DNA of 64,000 nt, taken from NCBI GenBank assembly GCA_903632075.3, contig CAHIKZ030001202.1:4382501-4446500 (forward strand), in the 5' to 3' direction. The DNA is from Acanthosepion pharaonis. Its lineage: Eukaryota > Mollusca > Cephalopoda > Sepiida > Sepiidae. Shown piece after piece: positions 22,926 through 34,664 of this stretch; within the stretch, counting starts at the first letter, position 1, and every line of letters begins with the position of its first letter. The position numbers were made by a program, and so were the translations under genes. The notes beneath the pieces are model-generated. The model did no database searches and was not told where the DNA came from. It saw nothing but the letters and a program-made list of their open reading frames with translations.

Positions 22926-23955
22926 AGTTGCATATTTGAGCAGCAACCTCTCTTTTATACACGTTTCATTAAATCGCCTGCCAAGCTTCTTCAGTTAAGT
23001 TTTTGTATTTAATTTTTCTTGGTTTCTCATAATTTTCTTCTTTTCAGAACGTAAATAATGTAGAAATTATTCAAATATTTTGTATTTCTGTGCGCCTTCG
23101 TCAAAACTTTCAGCCATTGTCAACGAGGATTTTTTTTAATGTTAACTAAATGTATGGATTGATTCTATGTATGCATCTAGACTTATAGGAATGTTTTATT
23201 TTCCAAAATGGCTCAGCACATTGTGGCCGTGTTCTTAGTTTATATTATTGAGCGTTGGCTTTTTAATTTTTTTTTTATTATAATAAGGAAAATTAAATAA
23301 AACCCTAACCACAGTACATTGTTAGTCGTCTTTAATGAAAATATATATGAAAAATACCAACTGGTTATAGGTAGGTTTAATTCTAAGGAGGATATTAATC
23401 CAAAGAGAACTCAATGTAAGGAACAGAGCAATATAATAATAATAAATGAAAAAAAAAAACAATCCTTAAAAATCTATTTCCGTTATAGTTTATTTCATGA
23501 ATATATTTAAATATTCATCTCTTCAGAAGGAAGGTTTTTGATAGGAAAAAAATTCAATTTGTCCAGACAAAAGGAAATAGGAGAGGAAAAAAGAAATAAA
23601 AAGGAAAAGTAGTATTTTAAAATAAAAGAGGAAGAAAGAAAAAGAAAAATTTCAATAGATTATTATTTTTTTTACATTTTGGAGAAGAGAGACAGAGTAA
23701 AGGGAAGAAAGAGATGGGGAGAGAGGGAGGGAAAGAAAGGAAAGAAGAAGAATTAAATATGAGCCGATAGATTGAACAAGAAATTCATTTTTCTTTAAAG
23801 TGTTGTACAAGTTAATATACAGGGTAAGAAAGAGGGCGATGGATCAGAATTAAAATAGATACAATAATATGTTTAATAGTCATTTCAGACAGCAAAAAAC
23901 TTATCATCGCGTTATAATAAACACAATTATAATCATTTTATTTTATCGATGTTGG
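22922..23955. other. unassigned spacer, purine-rich in part
   Basis: No recognised element. 23525-23760 is strongly purine-rich on the plus strand (GGAGAGAGGGAGGGAAAGAA and similar). Confidence 0.5.
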
Positions 23956-23956
23956 A

Positions 23957-23990
<34 letters not shown>

Positions 23991-24985
23991 GCATTTCTTT
24001 TGGTTTCTGGTGTATACTCATTACTTTCCGGATTCCGCCCAGAGACCTAAGGTCAGAAATGGCATCATGATATTTTCCAATTAACAGTTTTGAAAAAAAA
24101 AATTGCTCATATTTTACATAGATCAAACCATTCGTAAGGTGTGGACTGTACTTATGATTACGATGTTTGTATTTCTTTAAGGCATAGGAGACCAGGGATT
24201 CCTTCAATTATAATCCTTTCCAATCATTCTGAGGGCTCCAACTACAACTGGAATTGTTAATATCATCATGCGCCACATTTTTGACATTTTGATTTCAAGG
24301 CCCATCTATTTTGATAGTTTTTTTTTGAAGATCTTCAAAGATACATTGCAGTTCTCAGGGGCTACCATGTCAATGAGGAACATTTTGTCTTTGTCTCTGC
24401 CGTCTCTAATCACCATATCTGGGCGATTAGCCTTGATTTTTCTGTCTGTGTGTATTATAAAGTCCCATAAAATTGTTACAGGTCCTATTTCTATAACCGA
24501 GTCTTTGTGGTGTTTATACACATTTCTTTCAGTTTCCTTTCCGTGGAAGTTGCAGATTTTCCAGTGCAGATATTGGCACACTCTGTTGTGCCGTATTTTA
24601 TATTCAGTGGGTGCCAATACAGTGCAACCTGATACGAGATGGCCAATTGTTTCTGAATATTTATCACAGAATCTGCATTTTGAACTAACACAATTTTTCA
24701 GTATATGTGCTTGGCAATTTCTGGTTATCAAGCATTGGTTCTGTGCAGCAAGAATAAACCTTCGGTTCCAACCTTTAACCCCGCACTACGCAGCCACTGA
24801 TGGCTACGTGGTTTTTCTACATCAGTTTGTTTGGTACGATTAGAGTATTGACCGTGAAGCAGTTTCTCTTGACATTGTTTCTGTATCTTGTCGGTTGACT
24901 TTGCTTTCTTTTTTAAGTATTTTGCAGCTTCAGTCAGTATATTATGCTTAACTTGCATTTCTTCACTCACTTGAAACTACATTTT
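23956..24985 (-). mobile_element. R2-clade LINE, 3' part with CCHC knuckle and restriction-like endonuclease
   Basis: The reverse strand carries the C-terminal third of an R2-type retrotransposon ORF. A first segment (24970-24728) has QTDVEKPRSHQWLRSAGLKV. A second, 141 codons open (24731-24306), has C19-x2-C22-x8-H31-x4-C36, the R2-clade CCHC knuckle, then R103-P104-D105 and L119-I120-D121, the endonuclease active-site motif. Further decayed blocks follow (IPVVVGALRMIGKD). The 3' end is an (AAT)n tail (plus-strand ATT at 23956-23990). The two segments are in different frames, and the RT palm is absent. It would nick target DNA in an intact element; this copy is 5'-truncated. Confidence 0.85.
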
Positions 24986-25436
24986 AAACTTGTTTAATTA
25001 TGGAACGTGCAAAAAAAATTTGTCCTGAAAAACACTTTCAAGAAAATAAATTTGTGAATTTGCCACATTACTATATTAAAAAAAATGTTCGCACTTGAAG
25101 TATTTAAAATACAAAGCTAGCGTTGCGAGACTGCACACTCCAAAATCATGCAACCGTTAATAAATAAGACACTTTTAAAAAACATCTTTCGGCCTGCAAT
25201 ACTTATATTTTCGTCTTGGAAGTTACCTGAATGGAAAAAAAAATTATCAATGACTGATGATGCAAATATGTGGATTTTCGAAAGTACACGCATCTATGGT
25301 ACATCTAATGCATCTTACAATTTTAAAAATAAGGATCGCGTCATTTAACGAGTGGTTAGTAAGTAAATGATTTATTTAATCTGTTAGCGAAATGAATTTG
25401 CCATTACATTAGGTTTACTGATTTATTCTTTGTATG

Positions 25437-25442
<6 letters not shown>
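24986..25442. other. unassigned spacer
   Basis: AT-rich, no recognised element. Confidence 0.45.
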
Positions 25443-25481
<39 letters not shown>

Positions 25482-25482
25482 T
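25443..25482. repeat. (GT)n(GA)n microsatellite
   Basis: About 13 GT then 5 AG units. Confidence 0.95.
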
Positions 25483-25620
25483 AGAAATTTTCAGTAGGAT
25501 TTGAATAATCATTCATGGTAATTCATTATTATTTAATGCCCCCAAAATTTATAGCAAAATATATCCTAGCTTGATTCAGCTTCCAATGGTCTTGGAGGGA
25601 GCGGCTTGGTGAAAGTAGAC

Positions 25621-25680
25621 GTTGGTCTTGGACCCTATCCGTTGGTCTTGGACCCTATCCGTTGGTCTTGGACCCTATCC
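25621..25680 (+). repeat. three perfect 20-bp tandem units
   Basis: GTTGGTCTTGGACCCTATCC occurs three times in a row without a mismatch. A related GGTCTTGGAGGG lies at 25590. Confidence 0.97.
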
Positions 25681-25826
25681 TTGGATGAGTATCAACACCG
25701 GAATTTCTGAGCTATATTGATCTATTCAATGTCTTCTTCGTTACCAAGGTCCGTTCGTTTTGTAGTATGGCGCTTGCTTTGTATCGTGACTGCCAGTGCT
25801 TCTGCGTCCTTCTAAACTCGATGAAT

Positions 25827-25830
<4 letters not shown>

Positions 25831-25894
<64 letters not shown>
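25831..25894. repeat. (TA)n array
   Basis: About 32 units between GATGAATTACT and TTCGCTTTTG. Confidence 0.98.
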
Positions 25895-25896
<2 letters not shown>

Positions 25897-26049
25897 GCTT
25901 TTGAAAAACGGGAAAATAACGTCCCCCCAAAAAAAAAAAATTTGGAAAATGTTACAGCATAAGAAAGGATAAATGTGTCAATAATAAAAGAAATCTTATT
26001 TTACTGGTACTAACAAGCTCATTTTTATTAAATAGAACACTTTTACCAA

Positions 26050-26105
26050 AAGGGCGATTATCCTACTAAGTGAGGGGCGGTTTCAATCCCTGCCGGAAGG
26101 TCATT
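26050..26105 (+). repeat. weak tRNA-like segment
   Basis: AAGGGCGATTATCCTACTAA followed by GGCGGTTTCAATCCCTGCC resembles an A box and B box of a decayed SINE head. Weak evidence only. Confidence 0.3.
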
Positions 26106-26244
26106 TTCATTATTTTTTCGTTTATTGGGTGGGCTGTTTTCGTTATGTTTCAAATTAGTCTAAAGGCTATTTAGTAGGAACAATTATGGATCAGAATGCA
26201 AATATTCTATATAACCATCAGGATAATACAATTGATCTTCTAAC

Positions 26245-26246
<2 letters not shown>

Positions 26247-26321
<75 letters not shown>
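26247..26321. repeat. (TA)n array
   Basis: About 37 units, 120 bp before the next array. Confidence 0.98.
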
Positions 26322-26323
<2 letters not shown>

Positions 26324-26437
26324 GGTTGTCTAGTTTCTCATTAAATTAAATTAATAATTGCTCTGGTTTGACATTGATCTCTCTGGATTACATCCTCCTT
26401 GGGATTATCCATACGGATTACCAAACTTTTTATTACA

Positions 26438-26441
<4 letters not shown>

Positions 26442-26502
<61 letters not shown>
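26442..26502. repeat. (TA)n array
   Basis: About 30 units between CATAAC and TTATCTGC. Confidence 0.98.
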
Positions 26503-26505
<3 letters not shown>

Positions 26506-27490
26506 CTGCTACGGTTCTTTATATTAGAATATGCACCGAAAGAGATGGGATACATGTTTGGTATCTTGTAGGTGTAGGATCCACCCAACTTTCTCCCCCG
26601 CAGAAATAAACTTGACATGGTATATGATTTCATGTGTTCATTTCTGGGTATATTTTGATCCATACCATCTTAATATCACCATGCAGCTTCCAGAAATTGT
26701 GGGAATTCCCTATTTGGGTACGTACAGTTGATGAATGAACGCAAACGATTATCACACATTATAACAGAGCATTAATATCTATGCTTACCAAGTATTACTG
26801 TATTATTGTTTTAAGTATCATTGTTTTCGGTTGGTCAAAATTTACGTTCAGTTTTAATTGCAAGATAGAATTAGCTGTGTTTAATATTAACATTTTTTCA
26901 AAGTATCTTCTGTAGCTTATTCCCGGCCAAATATTTCGACTTTCTGTTTTTAGATAGTGTTTGAATCATTTTGCTTGAGTTAACATCATTAAAAATGGAT
27001 TTTGAATATATTGTGATAGCTGTCATAGCAGCGTGCATTTGTAAATAAAATGTCAAAGGTCGTTTATGTTTTATTATTGAATCAAACATTGAATGTGGAA
27101 GCACATAAACTACATTTTGAACATGTTATTTTCGATGTTGCTATCTAAAAACATTAAAATGCTTCGCATTGCATTTCATGGAAAATGCAATATGAATACT
27201 CGTCTCTTTCAAAAGTGTTTTGCAAATAATAATGATTATGGTTGCGAATTGTTGTTACAATTCATAGCCAGGCACTTAATAGTTGAGGAGAATCCCTGTT
27301 ATAAGAAGCGCAATATGGCTAACGTACTCTGTATCAACATTACCCGTTGAAAATAATTGGTACTAGTTAGTGTTTTTGTTTTCTTTTTTTACATTGAGGT
27401 TCACCATATGTAAAATCTGGGGCAACTCGAGGTAGAGGGTTACTATGATATTCCCAAATTATTTTTTTTCTTTTGGACGCTATTTTTCAA
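26503..27490. other. unassigned spacer
   Basis: No recognised element; short open frames without motifs. Confidence 0.45.
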
Positions 27491-27492
27491 AG

Positions 27493-27812
27493 GACACATT
27501 AGATAAAGGCGTTAGTTAGATCCAGTGACAGGACCCAAAGAGTGTGAGTTCAATACCCGGTTAAGGCAGTGGAGAAATTTAACAGGAGATAACTGATAAC
27601 TGACATCCATTAATCATGGCACGTGGAACTAAAACGGTCTACCCCAGTGAGCGAAAAAAGTGTTCAGTTGGACAGTCCAACCACCTGAAGAAGGTCGGAA
27701 CGTACAACGGCCGAAACGTTGTAATAAATATGGCGACAAAGATGAGGACAATAGTCCGAATAATGTAAATAATGTACATAATACCTCATCTCAGAAATAT
27801 AGAGAGTTTTTT
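27493..27812 (+). repeat. SINE family A, near-complete copy
   Basis: tRNA-like head with an A-box region (TAGATAAAGGCGTTAGTTAG) and B-box region (GTGAGTTCAATACCCGG). The body has CCATTAATCATGGCACGTGG and TACCCCAGTGAGCG, the core CACCTGAAGAAGGTCGG...CGGCCGAAACGTT (27685-27720), then GATGAGGACAATAGTCCGAA and the tail CTCATCTCAGAAATATAGAG. Compared with the copy at 37.0 kb it lacks a short piece after GGCAGTGGAGAAATT. Confidence 0.9.
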
Positions 27813-28240
27813 GTTTCGTCCAACAAATATTTTCTAACGTATTCCCCTACATTGTCACTGCACTTTCATGTGTTCGCTTCTGTCGGGGAAGTTGCAAATA
27901 ATATTAACACAAACCCCTTCCTTCGACGAGAGATAACTGGGGTCAGTATTCGGTGCCTGAGATCTCTCAAGATGATGAAGACGTACTGAGGAGGATTGAG
28001 CAATTTTTCCACGGTATTTTTGGTAAACCCACTTTAAACCCCAACCTTGTGTCACATTCGGGTAGCGACGTGGGCGCACTGAAAAATTCCTACCTTTATC
28101 ACCGCCCTTAATTCATTGGTAAATCTGAATCGTATAGATCAAACTTTAAATAATAAAAATTTCAGATCCAACTGCTGAATGACAGGTGAAAAATTATTAA
28201 TACAGTCCCAAATTAGCGCGTCTCGCAACGGATTAGACGC
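27813..28240. other. unassigned spacer
   Basis: No recognised element. A slightly GC-richer patch lies near 28055-28080. Confidence 0.4.
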
Positions 28241-28241
28241 C

Positions 28242-28430
28242 GGCGTGGCTTAACTGTTAGCGCGTCTAATGTCGTTAGTCATTACTTCTGAGTCGTGATT
28301 TCAATACTTACTTGGTTCCCCATCACAAATTCTTCGTTAAATATCTGAAGTGAAGACACCTCACAAAATAAACGAACCTAATTCACAGATAATTTTGTAT
28401 GTTCGCTGAGTTTTCTAATCTTACGACTTT
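28242..28430 (+). repeat. tRNA-derived SINE, separate family
   Basis: A-box-like GGCGTGGCTTAACTGTTAGC and B-box-like CGTGATTTCAATACTTAC with tRNA-like spacing, then a non-coding body (AAATAAACGAACCTAATTC). TTAGCGCGTCT is also present just upstream at 28213, a partial duplication of the head. No second copy of this body is seen in the window. Confidence 0.6.
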
Positions 28431-29740
28431 GATCCAGTATTTCTGAGGCTAAATGAATGCTTATAGCATTTTAAAATAATTAAATAATTTGAAAATGTAG
28501 AGAAAGCATGCATTTTCATTTAAACACGGAATGTTCAATATTTAGCAGTCATCTCGATTAGCAAACAAAAAATATTAGCTTCTGAAATGATCTAATCTCC
28601 GCATATACCAATTAAATTTTGAAAGATATATTTTAATTGCGCTAATTAGTTGCTATTTACTTCGATCAGTACTTAACGGTAAGTAACCTGTTGATTCCAT
28701 GATCATGTATTCTAACGAATCTTTTTCAAATATCTTTTGCTGAACATTAAACGAATTCATGCGATAAACAATTATAATCAAAAATGTAGAAAGAAGACAA
28801 GTTCTTCTTGAAATAAGTTGAATTTTATACCAATGGGTAATACGAACAACAATTAAAAAAAATGGTCAGCCTCAGCTCTTCATTAAAATATTAATACGTA
28901 AGAGGAATCTTTTAACAAGCCCTTTTCTCCTTTCCATTTATCCTTTATCAAGTAGCAAGGATTCAATAAAATGACTAGGCATTGAAATTTTTGTTTAAGG
29001 ATTCAATAAAAAATTTACCCGTGAATAATATTTTTGTTTTGACCTTAATACTTTTTATTTTATTTTTTAAAATCCAAAACAGAAATTTTGTTTAACGACA
29101 AAATACGTGACGTGTCCGTGAGTTTTTCTTTTTTTTTCAGTTGAATTTTTGTTCCTTTTATTGGTTTCGATTTTGCTTCCTTCCAGAAAAGCAAATTTTC
29201 TAACCTTCTTGAATAATATTTTGTTTTAAACACGTTGGTCTCTATAAATCTACTGGTTTTTGTTTCTACTGTTGCGGACCCGGTAGCGTGCAGTGCTGGA
29301 TTATACTAGTGGCCTTTGATTTTACTAAACTTTGAGTTTAAAAAAAAAAGGGGTCAATCAAAGTGCATAAATAAATGGTATTAATTAAAAAACAAAGACA
29401 TCTGTTTATAAAACATGAATAAACAAAACTTTAATTAAACATACGAGTAACTCATTAGGGATCAATGAAAAGTGTTCGCGCCAAAATAGAAATACAAGAT
29501 GGCCAAAGGCGGAAAAAGAAAGTTTTACAGTTCCGGAAAAAGAATGCGCACAGATAGAAAGGAGTACTCACTGTGGATACACGACAAAATACAGGTTCAG
29601 AGTTATAAAGAATGTGTCGCTGGTGAGTTTCTTTTTCAGTTAAAGACATTTTGGTTCCTAAAGAGAAAGACAAAAAAAATGTTTTGTTCAAAAACACTAT
29701 CCCTGCCTGTATTTCAGCCGGGGTAAGTTTTCACCACTTG
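28431..29740. other. unassigned spacer
   Basis: AT-rich. AAGGATTCAATAAAA occurs twice 30 bp apart (28969, 28999). A 75-codon frame at 29499-29726 is lysine/arginine-rich without a recognised motif and is not called. Confidence 0.45.
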
Positions 29741-29743
29741 AAC

Positions 29744-29965
29744 ACGAAGTTTCTGCCGACGACAGTGTCGTGTGTCTCTAAAACGTCTTCTGGTAGAAAA
29801 CGGAGTAAAAAGGTCCTGACCTGTGATTAGCAATTTGTTCTTCCATTCCTGCCTAAATTAGGCCCCTGTCGAGGGATAAAATACGCCATTAGTTGCATAC
29901 GAACTTTTTGCTCGCGACAGTGTCGCGTATTTCTTTTAGAAAACGGAGAAAAAACCTTCTTCAAA
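29744..29965 (+). repeat. imperfect direct duplication of ~70 bp
   Basis: 29744-29815 and 29899-29965 share CGACAGTGTCG(T/C)G(T/A), (T/A)GAAAACGGAG and AA(A/G)(A/G)(T/C)C(C/T)T in the same order. Each copy contains a small palindrome around ACAGTGT. Not coding. Confidence 0.6.
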
Positions 29966-30837
29966 AGGAGAAAATAATCGCATATTCGGCCCGCATATGG
30001 ATTCGGAATAAAATGAGTTACCCATCCAGTTGAAAACAAACTGGTTGGTTGGCTGTTTGAAACGCCGCGAAACGCGGGAAAATTCAAAATCTACTGGTTT
30101 TGCTACATTTAGCTGTGAGTGAAATTTTAGATTTTTTCTTTCCTTCCATTTTAGATTTTTTTTTCTTTCCTTCCGGCTTCTGGCTTTATGACATTTATTC
30201 ATCTCCAACGCTGTTCTTTCATTTGCTTTGGTTTATTTCCAAACATTTCCATTCATTCTTCCCTCTCGAATCCTTTTTCTCATCTTCCCAAGGGATCCAT
30301 ACAATAATAAACTTGTAATTCTATGTTAGCAAAGTTCCATAACAACACGAAACTTTTTTTTACATTTCTAATCTACTTGATTACTCACTTATAGTTTCTG
30401 TCAAATTAACTTCAGTCGAATCGAGTGATGTGTTGTTTCTGGTCTTTATTCTAACGCTCGATCTTCTGTCGTTCCATTCGTGGGTCAGACATTTATACAA
30501 CTTCCTGATTTTTGTGCCGATTTATTGTGAGTTCTCTTCCTAGTTGGAGCGTCGATTAACAACTTCGAAGTCCCATTATACATTATAAATTGAAGACTAC
30601 CGACTCGGTCAACGCTGGAGGCACCTTAGTAGTTCGAAATTCTTACAGGAAACCAAGTACAAAGCTTATTTGCTAATCACTTAGGGTGAATCCAATACAT
30701 ATCAGGACTTTTTTAGATAGTTGATTCTTCAAGGTCGTATAATTAGATTCAGACATTTGATATTTCCTGGTGTGAATGATATGTTTGAAATAGACGCCTC
30801 CATTTTATTCAGTTAAATGTGTATTACGTCTATGCAC
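29966..30837. other. unassigned spacer
   Basis: Pyrimidine-rich in 30120-30300 (TTTCTTTCCTTCC...). No recognised element. Confidence 0.45.
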
Positions 30838-31012
30838 TCGAGAAATCTTAGTTAAGAAAATGCGTTCCTCAGCAGGGTTCTATTTTCCGGGGCTACGCCA
30901 TACACCCTGGCCGACCGGTAAACCAGACGTGATCAGACGGTGCTTTCCTCTATAAAGAGGTGGCAGGAATGATCCCTGTCAGGATATGCATTTTCTTTAC
31001 TAAGATTTCTTG
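30838..31012. repeat. foldback element with ~40-bp arms
   Basis: 30838-30880 (AGAAATCTTAGTTAAGAAAA, TGCGTTCCTCAGCAGGG) is the imperfect reverse complement of 30974-31012 (CCCTGTCAGGATATGCATTT, TCTTTACTAAGATTTCT). The 93-bp interior is GC-richer than the surroundings and contains a CCTCTATAAAGAGG palindrome at 30948-30961. No coding. The transcript would fold into one long hairpin. Confidence 0.75.
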
Positions 31013-31365
31013 AATCTGAACGTCGTTGCATAGGCTAAGTATCCACTATAATATGGTTTGAAGTAATAATTATGCGAGAATAAAAATAAACCCATTAATT
31101 TTTAGATAATGCATATCTATTAGCATATTTTTCGTTCGTGTTTTAGCATTTGTTTTTAAAACAATGATTCCCAGGAAAAATTCTCATCGTTCATTTTTAG
31201 TAAGTGGCCACCTGATAATAATCTGATATCTACTATCAGTTCTATGAAGGTAAAATTAGAATCCGTTTTGAATTTTACTTGACACTTTCGAAGGCTTTAT
31301 TTATTTCATATTCTTACTTCTTTCCAGTTGGATTAATTATTAAAAGCATTGAAATTTAATATATA
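31013..31365. other. unassigned spacer
   Basis: AT-rich, no recognised element. Confidence 0.45.
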
Positions 31366-32206
31366 CACAGTGTGATGGGATAAATTGTCGCCATTTTATA
31401 TTTTTATTTTCGAGCATCCGCCCTGTTTCTTTTGGACTTTGTCGATTGCACAGTACAGTAGGGTCAGTTGGGCACCATCTATGAGAAAAAAGAGCACAAT
31501 GGCGCAATTCACTCCTCCATAAATTTGGAAACGGCATGCTGTACTGCTTGGCATTCTCACCGGAAGTTCCAATACGAACATTTCAAAGTGTTTGGGTGTC
31601 AATCTGAGGACAGTACAGAGGACTCGGTAAGAGTTGGATGAGTCTAATGGTGATTACGATGGTACGACAGCTCGGAAAACTCACTCTGATTGTTCTGAAA
31701 AGAAAAAGACTCTCGCAATTGTTGGTGAGGTCCTCAGATCCAACGCGGCCTACAACAAGTGAAGTTAGTGCTGTGCCCTGGGTCAAGAGGATGGCTGCTG
31801 GAAGACACTCTCTCTGGCAACAGGACTCTGCGTCATACCACAGAAGCAGGAGAACCCAGTCTTAGCTGTCAGACAATTTCTGAGACCGCATCACCCATTA
31901 CATCTGTCCCCAGTCTGAAAACACTTTGCTTATTATATGTGGAGCGCAGTTTAGCGAGAGTAACCACAAAGGTGGACTGAAGGCAAGGACTTGGAAAACA
32001 TTTATAAAATTAAATAAGGAGACCACCAAGAAAAGTTGCAGAAGATTCCTAGTCGTCTGTAAGTCGTGGCTGGAGCCAATGGCGAGTTTATTGAATAATT
32101 GTAATACTTAGTATTTCAAGATATTTTTGTGTCATTTTGGTAAATATATTTGTTAAAATGTTTCATTTTTGCGTAATTTAGACGAGAATTTATCCATCTC
32201 ACCCTG
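31366..32206 (+). mobile_element. mariner-type element, internally deleted copy 2
   Basis: The ends CACAGTGTGATGGGATAAAT and (reverse) CAGGGTGAGATGGATAAATT form imperfect inverted repeats with TA on both sides. In reading order across frames: the DNA-binding region KCLGVNLRTVQR...ELDESNGDYDGT, then AVPWVKRMAAGRHSLWQQDS (the second catalytic Asp block), SRRTQSWLSDNF, and the C-terminus FIKLNKETTKKSCRRF. At about 840 bp it lacks the segment with the first catalytic Asp. Stops and frameshifts throughout. Same family as 12.33 kb. Confidence 0.88.
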
Positions 32207-33282
32207 TATATTTGTTCGATTTAATGGAAGATAGCAAAACCTATATTCCTGCAGTCATTGTAAAAATCAAAATTACTCGTAATGTTCCACGAGACTAATT
32301 CCATAAGGAGCCAGGAAATAGAAAAACTTTTTTTATGTTAGTTATTATTTCTTATTGCTATAAACTTTATTTTTAGTGGCTACACATTTTTTAGTAGATA
32401 ACATTGTTTTTTTTTCTTAAACATTTAAATTAATGCCAACCGGCATAAATCGAAAAGTCCTGCGAAAATAAAATGAATCTCTCGACAAGTATCGAAACTG
32501 CATTCCCTTTTTCCAACATGGAAACCATCACTGTTGCACACAGTTACCAATTTGGCCAAGAGGGCCATATTAATAAGACGCAACCCAAATGCCTATTTAA
32601 GTAAAAGACATGTGGCATTGGACCATCTTCGAATCCGTGTCTGCTACTTTCATTTTCGCAAACGAAAGTTAACCACAGTAACTGTAAATTGATTTTTTTT
32701 ATTACTATAATTATTACTGATAATTGAGAAAAAAAAACTGTTTAGATGTCATGTAGATGTTATTACCTGAAGGTTTCGGCCCATCCATTCTACAGTTTAA
32801 TTCTAGAAGAAAGCGAGAGAGAGGGGGAAGAAAGTAGGAGTGAGAGGTTCTCATAGACTCATCTGTGCTGAATTAGACCATAACCTCAATACGAAATTGC
32901 TTAATGCTTAAATTTCTGTAGATATTAGGTTTTTACGATGTAGATGGATATGCCCAATAGGTTTTGGTTTCAAGATTGTAACTTGTTGCAAATCAACACA
33001 AGTGGACCCGGTTTGCTCTATAATAATTTAACTGAAGAGGAGAACGGACAAATGCATAGATTTCCGAAGATATTTGTGCAAAAGCGAACCCAACGGTCTC
33101 AGATGTAATTTGAACTCGTTACATCAGTTTCAGTTTACAGGATTCGGGGTCGGAAAGCTAATGATTTCATCACTAATGACATATTAATGTGATCTCTATA
33201 AATCGAAATACATTGAAATATTAATGGTACACTGTGTATACCTATAGAATTAACTGTTAATCGATACATACATGCCCGAGGG
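32207..33282. other. unassigned spacer
   Basis: No recognised element. A GAGAGAGAGGGGGAAG purine run lies at 32814-32830. Confidence 0.45.
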
Positions 33283-33705
33283 GTTAAAACGGTGGCTGAC
33301 CATGAGACTCAAGATGGAGTTGTTCTTGATGTTATTAGTCGAGAGGTGGACGAGCTCAGCGCGCGGCAAATTTGAAAAGTGCCTGAAAACCATAATACGG
33401 TTTGATTCAATCCTTGTGAGTGAAATGTGGTAGTTCAAACTATTTGGGAACTCTTGGTGGTTTTGCTAGCACAAAGTAACAAATCACCCTGACTGAAGTT
33501 TTGAGCCTGCTGGCCTCGTTTAGATCGTTAACCATACCAGATAATGCGCTATGTCACAGAAATTGTAAATACGTTTCACTCAGCATAGTTGCAGCATAAA
33601 ACATAGGTGGGCTCTGTGGGTGCTGAACACACAACAATGTGTCAAACCACCCTAACAGACAGGCATGTTCCGATACGAGCAACCAGCCATTATACACACA
33701 CGCAA
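33283..33705 (+). repeat. family C interspersed repeat, copy 1
   Basis: Shares with 44.54-44.85 kb GAAAAGTGCCTGAAAACCAT, CTTGTGAGTGAAAT, ACTCAGCATAGTTGCAG, GGTGGGCTCTGTGGGTG and CACCCTAACAGACAGGCAT, in the same order. Probably a SINE or its body. Its head region may hold a weak A box at 33290. Not coding. Confidence 0.75.
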
Positions 33706-34664
33706 ATGTAAATTATTCCTGTTCAAAATTGAAAAGTTTACTCTTCTGTCACATTAAATATATTTTTTCTATATCCTGATTAGAATTACTTTGAAAATAT
33801 TTTCTTCGGTAACTCCCGCTGCGGATAAAAACAAATTATTTGAGTTTTTAGATCATTTGGTAATTTTTTAAAGTCTTTTAAAAAACTGAGAGACTTGACA
33901 GCAACCTGATGTCATTAAGCAACATTCAAAACTTTTTCCTCAAGCAGATTTTCTTTCTTTGTGCAAACTTTCAAAAGTACAAATTCGTAGCAGGTGATAT
34001 GCTAAATGAAGTGACGCTGAACACCCGTCGTGAGCCCGTGCTGCTAAAACCAAGTTCCAATCAATAGTCATTCAACTGTTCAATTTTCCTTAGGCAAACG
34101 AAACATATACAAGTACACGAAAGAATTGCTATAAACAGTTTTTTTTTCTTTGAATACATCAAGCATACATTCAGTTTTAAGTAATGTTTAAAACTGAAGA
34201 ATAATTCTATTTTATGTTAACTGCCATGTAATGCTTTTTTTCGTCAATTTTCCTTAATTTCTTGCACCTGAAAAAAGAAAGCAAATTAAGAACACTATTT
34301 ATTAAAATGTTACATTCATCAATGCCATTATTAAATTAAGTTCGGTGAAATTACTATTTTAAAAATTTACTATTTGTTATCTTGAAGTTCGAAATTAAAA
34401 TAATGTTTAATTCTTTGTTTTACGGTAAATTTAGTTCATAGTCCAATAAAAATATATAATGTAGAGATGCTAACTTCCTTTAACGAAAAACACGAAAAAT
34501 ACTTTTTCTTTATCGAATCGACTCCCAATAGGATGCTTTCCAAACCACTACAAGCTTAGCATCCCCAAGTCTGGGGTTAACTGTTATCTTTCCCCATATC
34601 TTTATAAACTTCACTTCTTACCTTTCACTCTAACTGCTCAGACAACAACCTCTTTAAGTAACCT
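33706..34664. other. unassigned spacer
   Basis: AT-rich, no recognised element. Confidence 0.45.

Noticed and set aside
23301..23312. Telomere-like ACCCTAACC
   Set aside because: A single short match, expected by chance.
24268..24843. 191-codon plus-strand open frame
   Set aside because: It is antisense to the R2-clade LINE frame, which carries the real motifs on the minus strand.
27685..27720. Canonical hammerhead ribozyme in family A SINE
   Set aside because: One extra base between CTGAWGA and the stem, and no NUH cleavage site with a paired third stem could be placed.
29499..29726. Basic 75-codon frame as a small gene
   Set aside because: No motif, no splice or promoter context, and length typical of random frames.
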